A stretch of 64,000 nucleotides of DNA from Argentina anserina (taxonomy: Eukaryota > Streptophyta > Magnoliopsida > Rosales > Rosaceae), in contig NC_065876.1 in assembly GCF_933775445.1 (NCBI RefSeq), positions 24,738,001 to 24,802,000 of the forward strand, given 5' to 3'. Position 1 is the stretch's first letter. Every line of letters starts with the position of its first letter. The translations under genes were made by a program, and so were the position numbers. Below the pieces are notes generated by a model. The model was not told the origin of the DNA, ran no database searches, and worked only from the letters and a program-made list of their open reading frames with translations. Of the stretch, positions 11,533 to 22,708 are shown in pieces.

Positions 11533-12021
11533 TTAGATGTGCACGTTGCCTTTAATATTCCATAAGTGCTCAATGAGGTCATCTTGAAGGTTTGAGTGAT
11601 TGTACTCGGACCTAATCTCTTGGTATCGATCCATGAATCCGTCCATAAGATGACCGTTTCTACCAACAAGATCAAAGTTTTGGCCGGTCGGTCCTTCCCA
11701 GACACTAGCAATCTTAGGCCTCATGTTGTCTTCCTCTTTTTCATCAAACTCTAACTCTTCATCATTATCTTTGGGTCTTTCATCTTCCACAATCATGTTG
11801 TGTAATATGATACAAGTCAACATAATGTATCGAAGGTCTTCTTTGTCCCACCCACGAGCAGCTCCTCTAACAATGGTCCACCGTGACTGTAAAATACCAA
11901 AACATCGTTCTACATCCTTCCTATACGCCTCTTGAGCCTTGGCAAACTCGATTTCCTTTGGTCATGTAGACTTTGGAATAGTTTTCACAAAAGTATCCCA
12001 CCTAGGATATATACCATCCAG
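11533..12021 (-). pseudogene. PIF/Harbinger DDE transposase, C-terminal fragment
   Basis: The minus strand reads GIYPRWDTFVKTIPKS, one in-frame TGA, FAKAQEAYRKDVERCFG, LQSRWTIVRG and CIILHNMIVEDER, all conserved blocks of HARBI1-like nucleases near the last catalytic acidic residue (the E of the DVER block). The stop lies next to 11533. The N-terminal catalytic domain is absent because Cassandra sequence abuts at about 12021. The fragment cannot encode a working enzyme. Confidence 0.8.
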
Positions 12022-12570
12022 CCCTCACGATTTTGTTTCTGGGAGCTCACAAACAACTTCCCAATATGTCACAAGCTTAATTTCGGAGTCCTCATCCCAT
12101 CCGAATCCATTAATCCCCCAAAATGCCTCATGTTAGATGGACGTGTGCATGTACATATAAGGCAGATCACCCCCTCTTCGTTGGCTAATGTGGGTTATTA
12201 CAATCCACCCCCTTCGGAGTCCGATATCCTCGTCGACACACTCGCACCACACGACAGAGTGGCTCTGATACCAAATTATCACATCTTGGGACCTGCTCCG
12301 CAGTAACACGATATTGTCCGCTTTGGGAACTCTCCTCTCTGGCCCTCACGATTTTGTTTATGGGAGCTCACGAGCAACTTCCCAGTAGATCACTCATCCT
12401 GAGATTACTCTAGCCCGAGCAAGCTTAACTTCAGAGTTTCAATTCTCTCCGAAGCCATTGAGCCCCTAAAGGGCCTTGTATTAGATGGACGTGGACATGT
12501 ACATATACATATAAGGCATATCAACCCCTCTCTGTTGGCCGATGTGAGAGATTACAATCCACCCCCTTAC
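12022..12570 (-). mobile_element. Tandem Cassandra TRIM retrotransposon with 5S-bearing LTRs
   Basis: On the minus strand: a polypurine tract (AAGGGGGTGGA), then an LTR from TGTAAT at 12556 to about 12276, a primer-binding site TGGTATCAGAGCC (12273-12261) complementary to initiator tRNA-Met, a short non-coding interior, another polypurine tract, and a second LTR from 12202 cut off near 12022 inside the Harbinger relic. The first LTR contains a 5S rRNA-like block at 12376-12440 with the internal promoter text AGTTAAGCTTGCTCGGGC. A polypurine tract in front of the first LTR shows that it is itself a 3' LTR, so this is an LTR-interior-LTR tandem, not one simple element. Confidence 0.85.
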
Positions 12571-12668
12571 GGGTATTACCGTTATATGCGGGGGATTACG
12601 GCCTAGTGCCGGGTGTTACCGCTATATGTGGGTATTTACTGCTTGATGCGGGGATTACCAACTTATTT
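12571..12668. repeat. Degenerate 20-bp minisatellite
   Basis: About four and a half units of 19-21 bp, each close to GGGTATTACCGxTATATGC, begin where the Cassandra polypurine region ends. Confidence 0.65.
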
Positions 12669-13117
12669 AATGTTTACCTATGTAAGAAAGTTGTGGTTTT
12701 GTGTAGGCATCACCATTAATCTATACAAATTTTATGACATAGTTAATTAAATTACTATAGTTATAGTTGCAGTGTGTTCATGAATTATTTGTTATATTAG
12801 ATTACTTACTAGTGTAAAACAAAACAGGAATAAAATAAGTAAATATTGATCGTTGATCCTGCGACGTTCAATTCAAACCATCAAACTGGGGAATATACAT
12901 ACAGTATATGTAAGGTTAATTAGCTAGACCATTTTGCGAAGGGGGAACACCAACCTCCTTCATCGATATCTATAGCACCGACCTCCTCACCCTCATTTTT
13001 TTTATCACTGACTCCTCTAAGTGGAAGCTATGGATCTCTAGAGGGGGGAGACCATTTAGCTACTCTCTTTTTTTATATAGTTATCTCTTTCACCGAGGGA
13101 AAGAGTTACGAAAGAAG
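12669..13117. other. Unassigned sequence left of the solo LTR
   Basis: No gene seen. Joined to 16031 onward, it is the pre-insertion target of the solo LTR. It has short CT/GA-rich patches but no domain. Confidence 0.5.
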
Positions 13118-13122
13118 GAAAA

Positions 13123-16025
13123 TGTAATAACCCTATTTTTCAAAACAATATTTAGTTTGATTTGAATTCTATAAATTGAGAAATCCAATTAAATGATTTT
13201 AATTGTTTGCGATTTTACAAAAAGGAAACGGAAACATTATCGGAACGTTTATTTAGAAAAACGTTACGTTTCCGAACGAATATATTGACTTTTATTCCGT
13301 TGCTCGGTTGTAAAAACTTCATTCACGAAAGTTGTAGAGCTCGTCGATACGAGTTCGTTCATATGTGACGCGTTCTAATCGGACGATGTACGTAAAAGTT
13401 ATTAACGATAGAAGTTAGTTTCTGATTTGAAAAGGGGTATAAAAGGAAATTAATCAGAATAGGGTTTCCATTTTCAGAAACCCTATTCTCTCTCCCTCAC
13501 CCCCGCGCCTCCCTCCTTCTCCCTCTTTCACTCTCTCCCCGACCCTCTCCTTCCAAGCCGACTATCTCCCTCCACCCGCCTCCGTGTTTGACACCGCCGG
13601 TGTCACTGAGACCACGCGACCACGACGCAGCGACCGGTGGTAGCGGCGACGCACCTCGAGCGGGGATCGAGAAACGCCAACGTAGCTCGACCTCGGGTTC
13701 GTCGATTTCGATGTGGCCGGTATCGCAGGAGCTCGGCGCCACCACCACAAGCTCGCTCTCCCCCTCCACGACACGAATCAACCCACGGGGAGACTCACCT
13801 CGAGCAGCGACGCCAGCGATCACCTCGCCTTGAACCCGAGCCCTCACGGCGATTTTTGGAACTCCTCCGATGAATCCGACGGTCCAAAACATTGATTGAG
13901 GTAAGGATTAACCTTGTGTGATTGTTGTGATGGATTGTGGATAGTTTTTGAAGGATTTGGTTTGGATTTGTGAGGATCAGAGGATTATGAACACCGCTGC
14001 CTTAGGCGGCGCGTGTGGGAGCGTGGAGGGGTCTATGGGCGGTGTGAGGCAGTGGGGAGGAAGAGGAGGAAGAAAAGGAGAGAAATTGAGTGGCGGTGGC
14101 GTGCTACGCGCCGGCCCTAGGCTCGGCGCGTGGGCCCCACCCGCGGTCGTCGGCGAGTGGCGCGTGTACCCCACGCGCCGCCACGTGCGGCGACGCGTGA
14201 ACAATGTTCTCGAAGGGTAAATTTGTAATTTATTTTTACGGACGGTGAATGTAAAAATGTGATTTACGTACAGTAAAAGTAAATTTTATTTACGTATGGT
14301 AAATGTAAATTTAAATTACATTTAGTAAATGTAAAAAGTAAATTCGGAAGGGTAAATCAGTAATTAATATTTACTGAGACATAATGTATATTTGAATAGT
14401 ATTTATACGTACAGAAATACGTAAATAGTATGTACTCATACATGGATACGTATTGGATGAGTATTTGTACAGAAATACATGAATTGTACATAGGTGAATA
14501 GTACACAGTGAATAGTACTCAGTGAACAGTAACTTGTAAAACCATAAATTGCTGAACAATAACAAATTATTACTGTTACGGCATTTAAAGGTTTACGAAA
14601 TGTTTCTAAATTTCTTTTCTTATCTTTTCAAGGTGATCGATAAATCAAGGAAATGAATTATCTTCGGAAATTGTGGAATTACGCTCGAGTTGATAAGGTG
14701 AGTAAAATCTCACATATTTAAGACTCTACCCTTGCGGTGATTTCAAGATTTTTGCAAGAGATTTAAATATTGAAATACGACATGTATACGATATAGTGGA
14801 TTACATATATATTGTATAAATGGTAATAAGTACATATATATATAGTTTGCTATATTATATACTGTTATGAATTCATTTGAAATATGTCATTTCGATGACG
14901 AGTATGTGATTTTATTATGGAGTTTGTTAAACGTTTTGTCTTCGGACGTGTTTATAAATTATGACATGTATATGATATAGTGGATTATATATATATAGTA
15001 TAAATGGTAAATAAATACATATATATAAAGTTTGTTATATAATATACTGTTATGATTTTATTGTGATGATGTCATTTTGATGACAAGATTTTATCGAGCA
15101 TGTAATTTTGATTTGTACAATATGATGTGAGATTATTGTACGTGATTTAACATGGAGATTGTTAAAATGTGATTTGTCTTCGGACGTGATTTTTGGTACA
15201 ATATGATGTGAGATTATTGTCCGTGTGTGGCAAGTCGGAACCTAGCCTTTGGCCGGGCGAAAGTTACGATACAGTTAGAGCTCTAGTCTGTCTGCCAGAG
15301 TCCTGCATGTGAGGTAACGGGTGGTTATCTGCTCATGAGTACTCATATTGTTTTGATATTGGGTAACGGGTGGTTGCCCAATATCGGCGGTGTATTACGA
15401 GAGGGGTAACAGATGTGTACCAGCGTTCTTGGTACCCGTAATTATAAATGCATTTGGGTAACCAGAAGGGTTACTTAATTTCTCATGAGCGTTTCATTTC
15501 ATATTTCTTTGGGACAACCAGATGGGATGTCCATTGACTCATGAGTGCATTTATATTTGTTTGATTTCTGGATTTTCGTATATATTGATATGCAAGTTAT
15601 ATTTTCATTTTACTCATACGAGCTGTAAAGCTTACCGAGTTTGTGTTTACAATCTCAGTGCACCAATTCAATGGTGTATGGGATACTTCCGCAGGTGTTG
15701 ATTAGTGGAGATTGAGAGACGACTCCGGAGACTCGAAGTTGTTCGTTACCCTGCTTGTGGTGAGATTTCTAGAGTGGATTTGTGAGTGAGAATTTGTGAG
15801 CATTTATTTGTGAGTTTTGTGAGAGATTGTGAGGATTATTACATTTCCATTTTTATGTATGGATTATAAATTTGGGTTGTAATAATTGGTTTGTCTGAGT
15901 TGTATTGAGAACTCAGTAATGATCCGCTGTGACATTTTAAATAATTTCGATTTCATTGAGATTGTTTGGTGTTTAACGAGTTTAAAATTTTGAGTTTTTA
16001 AGCTCGAGATTTTGAGGTCGTTACA
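13123..16025. mobile_element. Solo LTR of 2903 bp, probably Ty3-type
   Basis: Starts TGTAATAACCCTA and ends GGTCGTTACA, and is flanked by an identical 5-bp GAAAA (13118-13122 and 16026-16030). No primer site, gag or pol lies between, so it is best read as one long LTR left by LTR-LTR recombination. A TATA-like GGTATAAAAGG lies at about 13436, followed by a GC-rich block (13490-14215) that produces long but meaningless open frames on both strands. Downstream are GTAAATGTAAA-type repeats (14220-14350) and a roughly 180-bp internal duplication (14776-15190) containing TCTTCGGACGTG twice. TGTAAY...TTACA ends and great length suit Tekay/Del-like chromoviruses; that assignment is inference. Confidence 0.75.
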
Positions 16026-16030
16026 GAAAA

Positions 16031-16253
16031 GGATAGAAGGGGAGGGGAAAAGGAGGGAGAGACACCTCCTCTCAGATCTGCGGCGACAGTAGCACCGCCT
16101 TCTCTACGTTGCGGTGTCGTTGTCCGGCCACCTTTGGCCTTGAAATTACCACTATTTGGTAAGCTTCCTCGATGAAATCCGAAGCTTGTACATGAACTTC
16201 TAGTAAGCTAATTTATCTAAGAACATCTTGTAGCTGAATTACTTCCTAGTAAT
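16031..16253. other. Unassigned sequence right of the solo LTR
   Basis: Purine-rich then mixed sequence, with no gene seen. It continues the pre-insertion DNA of the solo LTR. Confidence 0.5.
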
Positions 16254-16261
16254 TTGGGTAT

Positions 16262-16620
16262 GGGATGTGACAATTTGGTATCAGAGCCACTTTGTCATGT
16301 GGTGCGAGTGTGCCGACGAGGATGTCGGACTCCAAAGGGGGTGGATTGTAATCTCTCATATCGGCCAACATAGAGGGGGTGATGTACCTTATATGTACAT
16401 GCTCACGTTCATCTAATACGAGGCCTTTTGGGGGCTCAATGGCTTCGGGGAGGATGAGAACTCCGAAGTTAAGCATGCTCAGGCTAGAGAAATCTCAAGA
16501 TGGGTGATCTACTGAGAAGTTGTTCGTGAGCTCTTAGAAACAAAACCGTGAGGGCCAGAGAGGAGAGTTCTCAAAACGGACAATATCGTGTTTCGGCGGA
16601 GCTAGTCTCGGAATCTGACA
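16262..16620 (+). mobile_element. Cassandra TRIM, 5'-truncated, with intact 3' LTR and 5S block
   Basis: Order on the plus strand: the last bases of a 5' LTR (GGGATGTGACA), a primer-binding site TGGTATCAGAGCC at 16276-16288, a 50-bp interior, polypurine tract AAAGGGGGTGGA, and a complete LTR 16347-16620 from TGTAAT to TGACA. Inside the LTR, 16458-16520 matches plant 5S rRNA over the internal promoter (GAACTCCGAAGTTAAGC, then GATGGGTGA and GAGAAGT). Most of the 5' LTR is gone. Confidence 0.85.
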
Positions 16621-18670
16621 CTAAAAAACAACATCATTTTTAGAAAAAATGGATAGACACTTGAGAGTTTTATTTAGATTGTTAACTGATAACAACTGAA
16701 AGGAAAAACCAGGAACAAAAAGGACACTTGATTTAATGGTGTTTGAGAGCAAATTCATTTTTCCTATACCAAGAATAAGAACACCTTGGCCATTTGCTAT
16801 AGACACATGAGATAGTTTAGAATTTTTGTTTATAATCATCCAGTAAGGATCTCTTATTAGTCATGTGATCATAAGCCCTTGAATCAATAATCCAAACATC
16901 ATCTTCTAAGCAGACCTTTATAGCAGTAGAAAATGCTTTTAGTATACCCGGCTTGGCTTCTTCCTCTATGTGACCATAATCTACCAAAAACCCAGCAAAC
17001 TTGCTGAGTAAGGCAGTAGATATTTCCTCAGTCACTGAACCACATCCCCCTATTTTCTTGCTTTGTAGATTATTAGCAAAATCATTCAACAAGGACATTG
17101 GATTAATTGTAAAATTAGTAGACTAACTTGGTTCAGCAGAAGAAGAACTAGCAACACAGGCTTTGAACTTAGGCTCAGAAGAAGATGAAGAAGCCTTGTT
17201 GCCACTATTACAATTCTTTGAGAAAGGTTTTTTGTCTTTTTCAAATTTTGGCTTGAGTTCTGGATGCAATATCCAGAAAAGTCTTCTCTTGATGGGTAGT
17301 AGAGCCACAATGTGTGCATTTCCAATCAACCTTTTTTCCCTTGAAGGAACCATTAGATCTTTGAGTTTTAACTACTTGCCTTAAACTCTACCTTCATCAC
17401 TTTTTTGTGAGTTTCCTATCTATGAAGAATGGTGCAAACATTTGTGAAACTAGGCAATTTTGTATGCATCAAAAGTTGACTTCTCACATCTTCATACTCA
17501 GGTCCAAGACTTCCAAGTAACTAAAACACCTAGTCTTGATCTGCTCTCTTGACAAAGTGTTGTTGTCAGTGATATGAGGCATGTATTGATTCAACTCGTT
17601 CCACTTGACTGTAAGACAACCTAAATGTTGAGTAAAAGAATTTCACCTTGTTGAATTTCAGCAATTTCTTGCATCAATTGATAGACATGAGCAACATTAT
17701 TAAGATTGCCATACAAGGCTTGCACTGATTGCCATAAATCAAGAGCAGAAGTGGAAAATTGATATATTTCTTAGATATGAGGCTCCATAGAATTGAGAAT
17801 CCATGCTCTTACCACTTGATCCTTGCTTAACCATCCCTCATAAGCTAGATAAATAGGAGCTGTGATGGTTCCATTGATGTAGCCAAGCCTTTATCTACCT
17901 CCTAATGCTAAAGTAATAGCATTGGACCATTTGAGATAGTTGAATTCATTCAACAAGATAAAAACAAGTCTGCTATTGGTCTTAGGATCAGCCTCAAACA
18001 TAGATGATATGATACAAAATCAGTAGAAACCATTCCAGGAGCAACTGGAGGATCTCTAGCCATAGCTTAGAGAGAAGCAAATGCAAGAGAAAATTTTGCG
18101 GAACAAAAAAATCAGAGAGACATGCCTAGAGAAGTTCCTGTTTTGATACCATGAAGAAATATAGAGACATATTCAAGAGAAAAGATAAACTCTTTGTATT
18201 GAATTTTGATTTACAATAGATTCAAGGATACAATATATAGAGCTAACAACTACACTTTACAAGAACACAATCCCTATAAAATTGGATCTAAACAGTAACA
18301 CAAACAACTTTTCCTAAGTCAAGTAATTCACACCAAACTACATGATGGAGACACCTCTTTGTCTGCATGATACAAGGAGGCAATGCCAACATGATATGGT
18401 AATTCAACAGTGATGCATGTGTCAAAACTTGCCAGACGGAGGTGGTGTGAGGAGGAGAGAGTAGATGATATGTTTCAGTGGTGTCTCTCTGTGTCTCTAC
18501 CGAAATATCGAGTAGAAAAAGAGAGAAATAGAAGAGAGAGTGACGATGTGGCCAAGTTAAATGGCAAAGGACTTGGGCCATTGGGCTCGGGTCCATGACA
18601 TAAAAGGCTTGGGCTTCTCTCAAGCCCAAAACCAAACTCAAACTAAAGTAAAACAATTTTTCAGAAAACA
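16621..18670 (-). mobile_element. Ty1/copia retrotransposon, 5' half (LTR, PBS, gag, protease)
   Basis: On the minus strand: an LTR at 18670-18152 (TGTTTTCTG to TTCA), an adjacent primer-binding site TGGTATCAAAACAGG at 18151-18137, and gag starting MARDPPVAPGMVSTDF at 18063. Gag then runs through frame breaks with UBN2-type blocks (LSKDQVVRAWILNSMEPHI, LDLWQSVQALYG, VYQLMQEIAEIQQGE). Protease text follows at about 16900, where the active site reads DSRAYDHMT instead of DSGATDHMT. The coding region ends abruptly at 16621 against the Cassandra LTR; integrase, RT and the 3' LTR are missing. Multiple stops and the mutated active site make it dead. Confidence 0.85.
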
Positions 18671-18868
18671 TTTAAAACCAAATATAACTTTTAGAAATTT
18701 GTAAAACTAAAATCGAGCGTTGGAAAAGTATTTCGAAGACATTTTCGAACTCGTGGCAACATGTAGTTTAAATAGAACGTATTAAACTACATACTTGATA
18801 TTTAAACTAAATGTCAATTAATTATCTTAATGTGTGGGTAATCGAGATTAGAAATCTTGGGTATTACA
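18671..18868 (+). repeat. Possible LTR tail ending GGGTATTACA
   Basis: AT-rich sequence ending TTGGGTATTACA, the inverse of the TGTAATACCC start typical of long plant Ty3 LTRs. No matching other end or TSD was seen. Confidence 0.3.
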
Positions 18869-21120
18869 GATATAAATGGAATTAGGCATACCACAATCTG
18901 TTTTCTACAAGATAAACAAAAACAAATTGCGCATTCCATCTTTGTACTCCCTCATGGTTCCATATCAATTAACGAGATCAAAAGCAAAGAAAGGGTTAGA
19001 GAGATTCGTATGAGTTCAAAAATTTGCATAAATTGTCAAGATTATGTCGCTTACTCCTTTTCAAACTGAACATCAGGTAGCCGAGTGAACATGAATCCGA
19101 CGAGGTGGGTTTAGGGCCTGGGTTGGCCAGACTATGTGCACCGCTGCAAGGTGGTGGAGTTTAGTGAGGCAGTGGTAAAACTTTTTCGATAAACCCAAAA
19201 TTTATGTGTTCCTCTCCTCTCTCTGATACCCAATATATATACACACCAATTAACGAACCAAATTGAACACTTTTCGATCTAAATGTCCAAATTTATCGAC
19301 TTTAATTTTTGATTCCTTTTTTATAAATTTGCAGATAGTGCCAACTTTAGATAAGTATAAAGCATAGTTCAGCTATCCAAAATCAATCATGATCTCATCG
19401 TGCTACGTACTTCATTATTAAAATAATATTTATTTTAACCCTCAGGTGTGAATATATAATTTCCGACAAATGTTACTTAACTCATAACACATACGTTTAA
19501 CTATGAGTTCTCCAATTAATTGCATTTTGCAAGAAAGTGCGCATAAAAATTAGTTTACTTGTGAAGTGTACGAGATATTACATATTTACACTAAAATTTA
19601 CAAATAAGTAGTTTATAAGAATTTACCAAAATACAAATACAACTCATTACGGTCAATATCAGGGTTGGTCCATTATATTTGGAGGTGTAGTGTGAATTTT
19701 TTTTTCAGGCTCTATGTTCGTTACATAATTTTACGAGTGTTAAAAAAAACTAATAGAGATAGTAAAATATATATTTTGAAAAGAGAGAAGTTGAATTGTG
19801 GCATATTAGTATAGACGGAACAAATATTTAAAAATATAGTACACAAAAAACCCATAAAAAAAATAAGAGACATTATAATTGAAGACATGAACTATAAGAT
19901 TCGAATCTCGCTTTAAGTATCAATGACAAAAATATATATAATTCCTATATAATATAAAAATCATTGGAGCCCCCTCGAAGTTGGAGACCCTATGCCGCCA
20001 CACACTTGGCACACCCCATGGGCCACCTCTGGTCATTATAAGTAATTCTTTTGCTTAAATCTCAATACCAAACTAAGCCTAAGACTTGCACTAATACGTC
20101 GTAACAAACATGTAACAGATTTCGTTGAAAACGCTGTTCACGTTTGGCGATAGAAGATCATTGATTCAAGTCCTGCCACACTTGAGGTGGTGATCGATCA
20201 TACAATATAATCATAGTTAGCTAACGACTTGTAATACCTGAAGATGTTGTTACACACAAATAAAGACTCTATGCGTAACTACAGTCTCTTGAATCTGAAC
20301 CTTCGACCACGGGCCATTTTACATCTTTGAACTTCCTTCACATCATCTTCAAAGATATTTACGTATGCATATGCAATTCAACCTTACGTTCTTCAACTTT
20401 GATATATACTTCTAACTTCTAAGGGGATGAAAACGACGTGACATGATCACGATCGTAAGCTTGGATTCTTTTTTTCTTTTAGCAAAAAGTTCTAAGCACT
20501 AAATGCAATTCTTTTTTCCAGTGACCCCGTCTTTTTAAAAATATGTGTGTGAATGCCAATAATTAGCGACTGATAGTCTACCTAGCTAACAGCTTATACT
20601 TGCTACATGAGTGGTTAATTTTACAGAAATTGGTCGAGGCCTCGAGGGGCTCTTCTCGATCAATAGAAACAGGCGGCTCTAGTGGTACGTCTAACTTCCG
20701 AAAAGGAACTGAATCTGCAAGAAGAGTATCTAATACGTACGTACTAGGCGACCTAGTCCCTTACTGCCCCGACCATATATTGTCCATATTTCAATCTGGA
20801 ATATAAATATGGTGGTCTCCCTTTGGATCAAATAAGTAATAATTCATAACAAATTAACAATTATGAAGGAGATATATGCTCAGTTGCTAAAAATCCCACT
20901 GGGTATCAAATCAAATAAGTAATAATTCATAACAATTATGAAGGTGATATATGCCCGTTTCCACAAGTTTGTATTTGATATTCAAATTTAATATACAAAT
21001 TGAATAAGGTTTAAATATGTAAATTTGCGCATAGATTCTGTACACTTCTGAAATTTAGTATATGTTATTTTTGAGTTGTCGGCGTTACTGTTTATAGATT
21101 GTTCATGACTTTTATCCCTT
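18869..21120. other. Intergenic, AT-rich
   Basis: No gene found. Within it, 20828-20880 and 20909-20955 are diverged direct copies of a segment containing AAATAAGTAATAATTCATAA and GATATATGC. Confidence 0.55.
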
Positions 21121-21129
21121 TGCTTGGTC

Positions 21130-22450
21130 TGTCGTTCCACGTGTTCTGTCAAGACGCTTCGTTTTTTTCTTTTCTTTTCACAACAGATTGAGAGAGACTG
21201 AGCAAATGATCTCAGTGACTTCGTCAGCCAGAGAGAGATGAAGATCGTAGGACGAGAGAAGAAGTAGTCTTTTTGCGGGTATATGATCTTATGCTGGGTC
21301 TTTGATTTTTTGTTTTGTTTTTGTTCCTTTTGCTCTGGGTAATTGGTTTTTTTTTCCTAAGTTTGTTCTTACTTTCTGGGTAGTTGATGATGATCTAATC
21401 AATTCATTAGAAGAGCGGGACTGATTTGAGCCTATTGGTGTAGGGGATTCTTGCATAGTGTTCACATCGAAACTTCTTGCAACATCTCCAAAAATGGTGT
21501 AGGTGATTTTTTTGTGAGAGGTGCCTTTCTTATCTTTTTTTTTTTAGAGAATTTGTTTCTCTTTCAATTGAGATTGCAGTTGGAAAATGGTTTTAACGTT
21601 TTGGTGATGCAGAGGTTTAGATTCGTCAAGAAGTTAGAAGAATGTTTCTGGATTACTGTGGAAAGAAGAACAAAAAGGTTTGATTATTCATTAGTTTTTT
21701 TTTTGGGTCTGTTAGTATATTTTTTTATTCAGTTTTCTAGGAAAGTCAAATTTTGGTTCGTCTTTGGCAATATTCATGTTTACAATGATTAACTGTTTTA
21801 AGATCTGATGTCAGGGTTGTTGTCATTGTGGAGGATTCACTTAAACGTCCAAGGTTTTAAGGTTGTTGATTTTTTTCGAATTGAAGGTTTGTAACTATTT
21901 TTTCATTATTTAAGTTTAGTATATTGTTGTTTCTCTCTGTTTTTTTTTAATTGGCTTAATTGAGTTATACTTGTGATCTCACGTGGTGCAGATAGAAGCA
22001 AATGTTTGAGACTGATATAACTAAGGCTTGATTGGTTCTTCACCTCTTCTTCCTCTGCCTTATATCAAGGTTGGTTTGTATTGTTCTTTCAATTTAGTTT
22101 CATTTAGTTTTCTCTTAGTTTTCTTTCTTTTAGTTTTATAGATGACGTTTGTTGTTTTTGTTTTTGTTTTGTTTATGATCTGAAATTGAAGACATTATAG
22201 TTTTACTAGATAGCTTACATATTGTGGTCATGGACTTGCCACTTATTTTGCTTATGAGTTCTGAGTCAATGTTATATCCTGGATTTCAGCACAATCTGAT
22301 GAATGTGGAGGCTAAAGGTTGATGTTGAATGTTCTTGGCATATATGAAAGTGTCAGGCACGTTTTGACACTGCGGAAGTTCAAGTAAAATGCAGATCATG
22401 TCCATTGTAAAATAGTGGCTATGGAATTATGAGGAAATTGTGTGATATAT
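21130..22450 (+). ncRNA. Possible multi-exon non-coding transcript
   Basis: Short GA-rich exon-like blocks alternate with strongly T-rich stretches ending in TGCAG or TTCAG, the texture of plant introns. Candidate acceptors are TGATGCAG (21613), GATGTCAG (about 21815), GTGGTGCAG (about 21991) and GATTTCAG (about 22290). Candidate donors such as AAG|GTTTGA and CAAG|GTTGGT are poor matches to GTAAG. No long conserved frame is present, and the 113-codon frame at 21451-21792 crosses the presumed introns. It could instead be a decayed gene. Confidence 0.25.
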
Positions 22451-22683
22451 TTTGTTATTTTGACTATAGTCTCACTGGATTTTATGACCCAAGCAATAAC
22501 TTATATATGTCTGTACAGTTTTGGTTTCTCTATAGAGTTTGTGGTATAGTAACGCGTTAAACTGAGTCAATACTACACCTGCAGAAATATCCCGCAGCAG
22601 AGCGGGGGCATTTAGTCTAGTATGCAATTATGAACACCCGCTCATGCTTGAACTGCTCACTCAATTGTTAGGAATTTCCCAAG

Positions 22684-22708
22684 TATATATATATATACAC
22701 ACACACAC
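22684..22708. repeat. (TA)n(CA)n compound microsatellite
   Basis: An alternating TA run passes directly into a CA run. The surrounding 22451-23211 holds no recognised gene. Confidence 0.85.

Noticed and set aside
13497..13895. Long overlapping open frames on both strands (up to 131 codons)
   Set aside because: They sit in the GC island of the solo LTR, have low-complexity Arg/Ser/Pro content and no domain.
16246..16476. 76-codon minus-strand frame
   Set aside because: Lies across Cassandra interior and LTR, which are non-coding in this family.
19895..19915. tRNA-like GATTCGAATCTCG
   Set aside because: No A box at the right distance and no cloverleaf; isolated B-box resemblance only.
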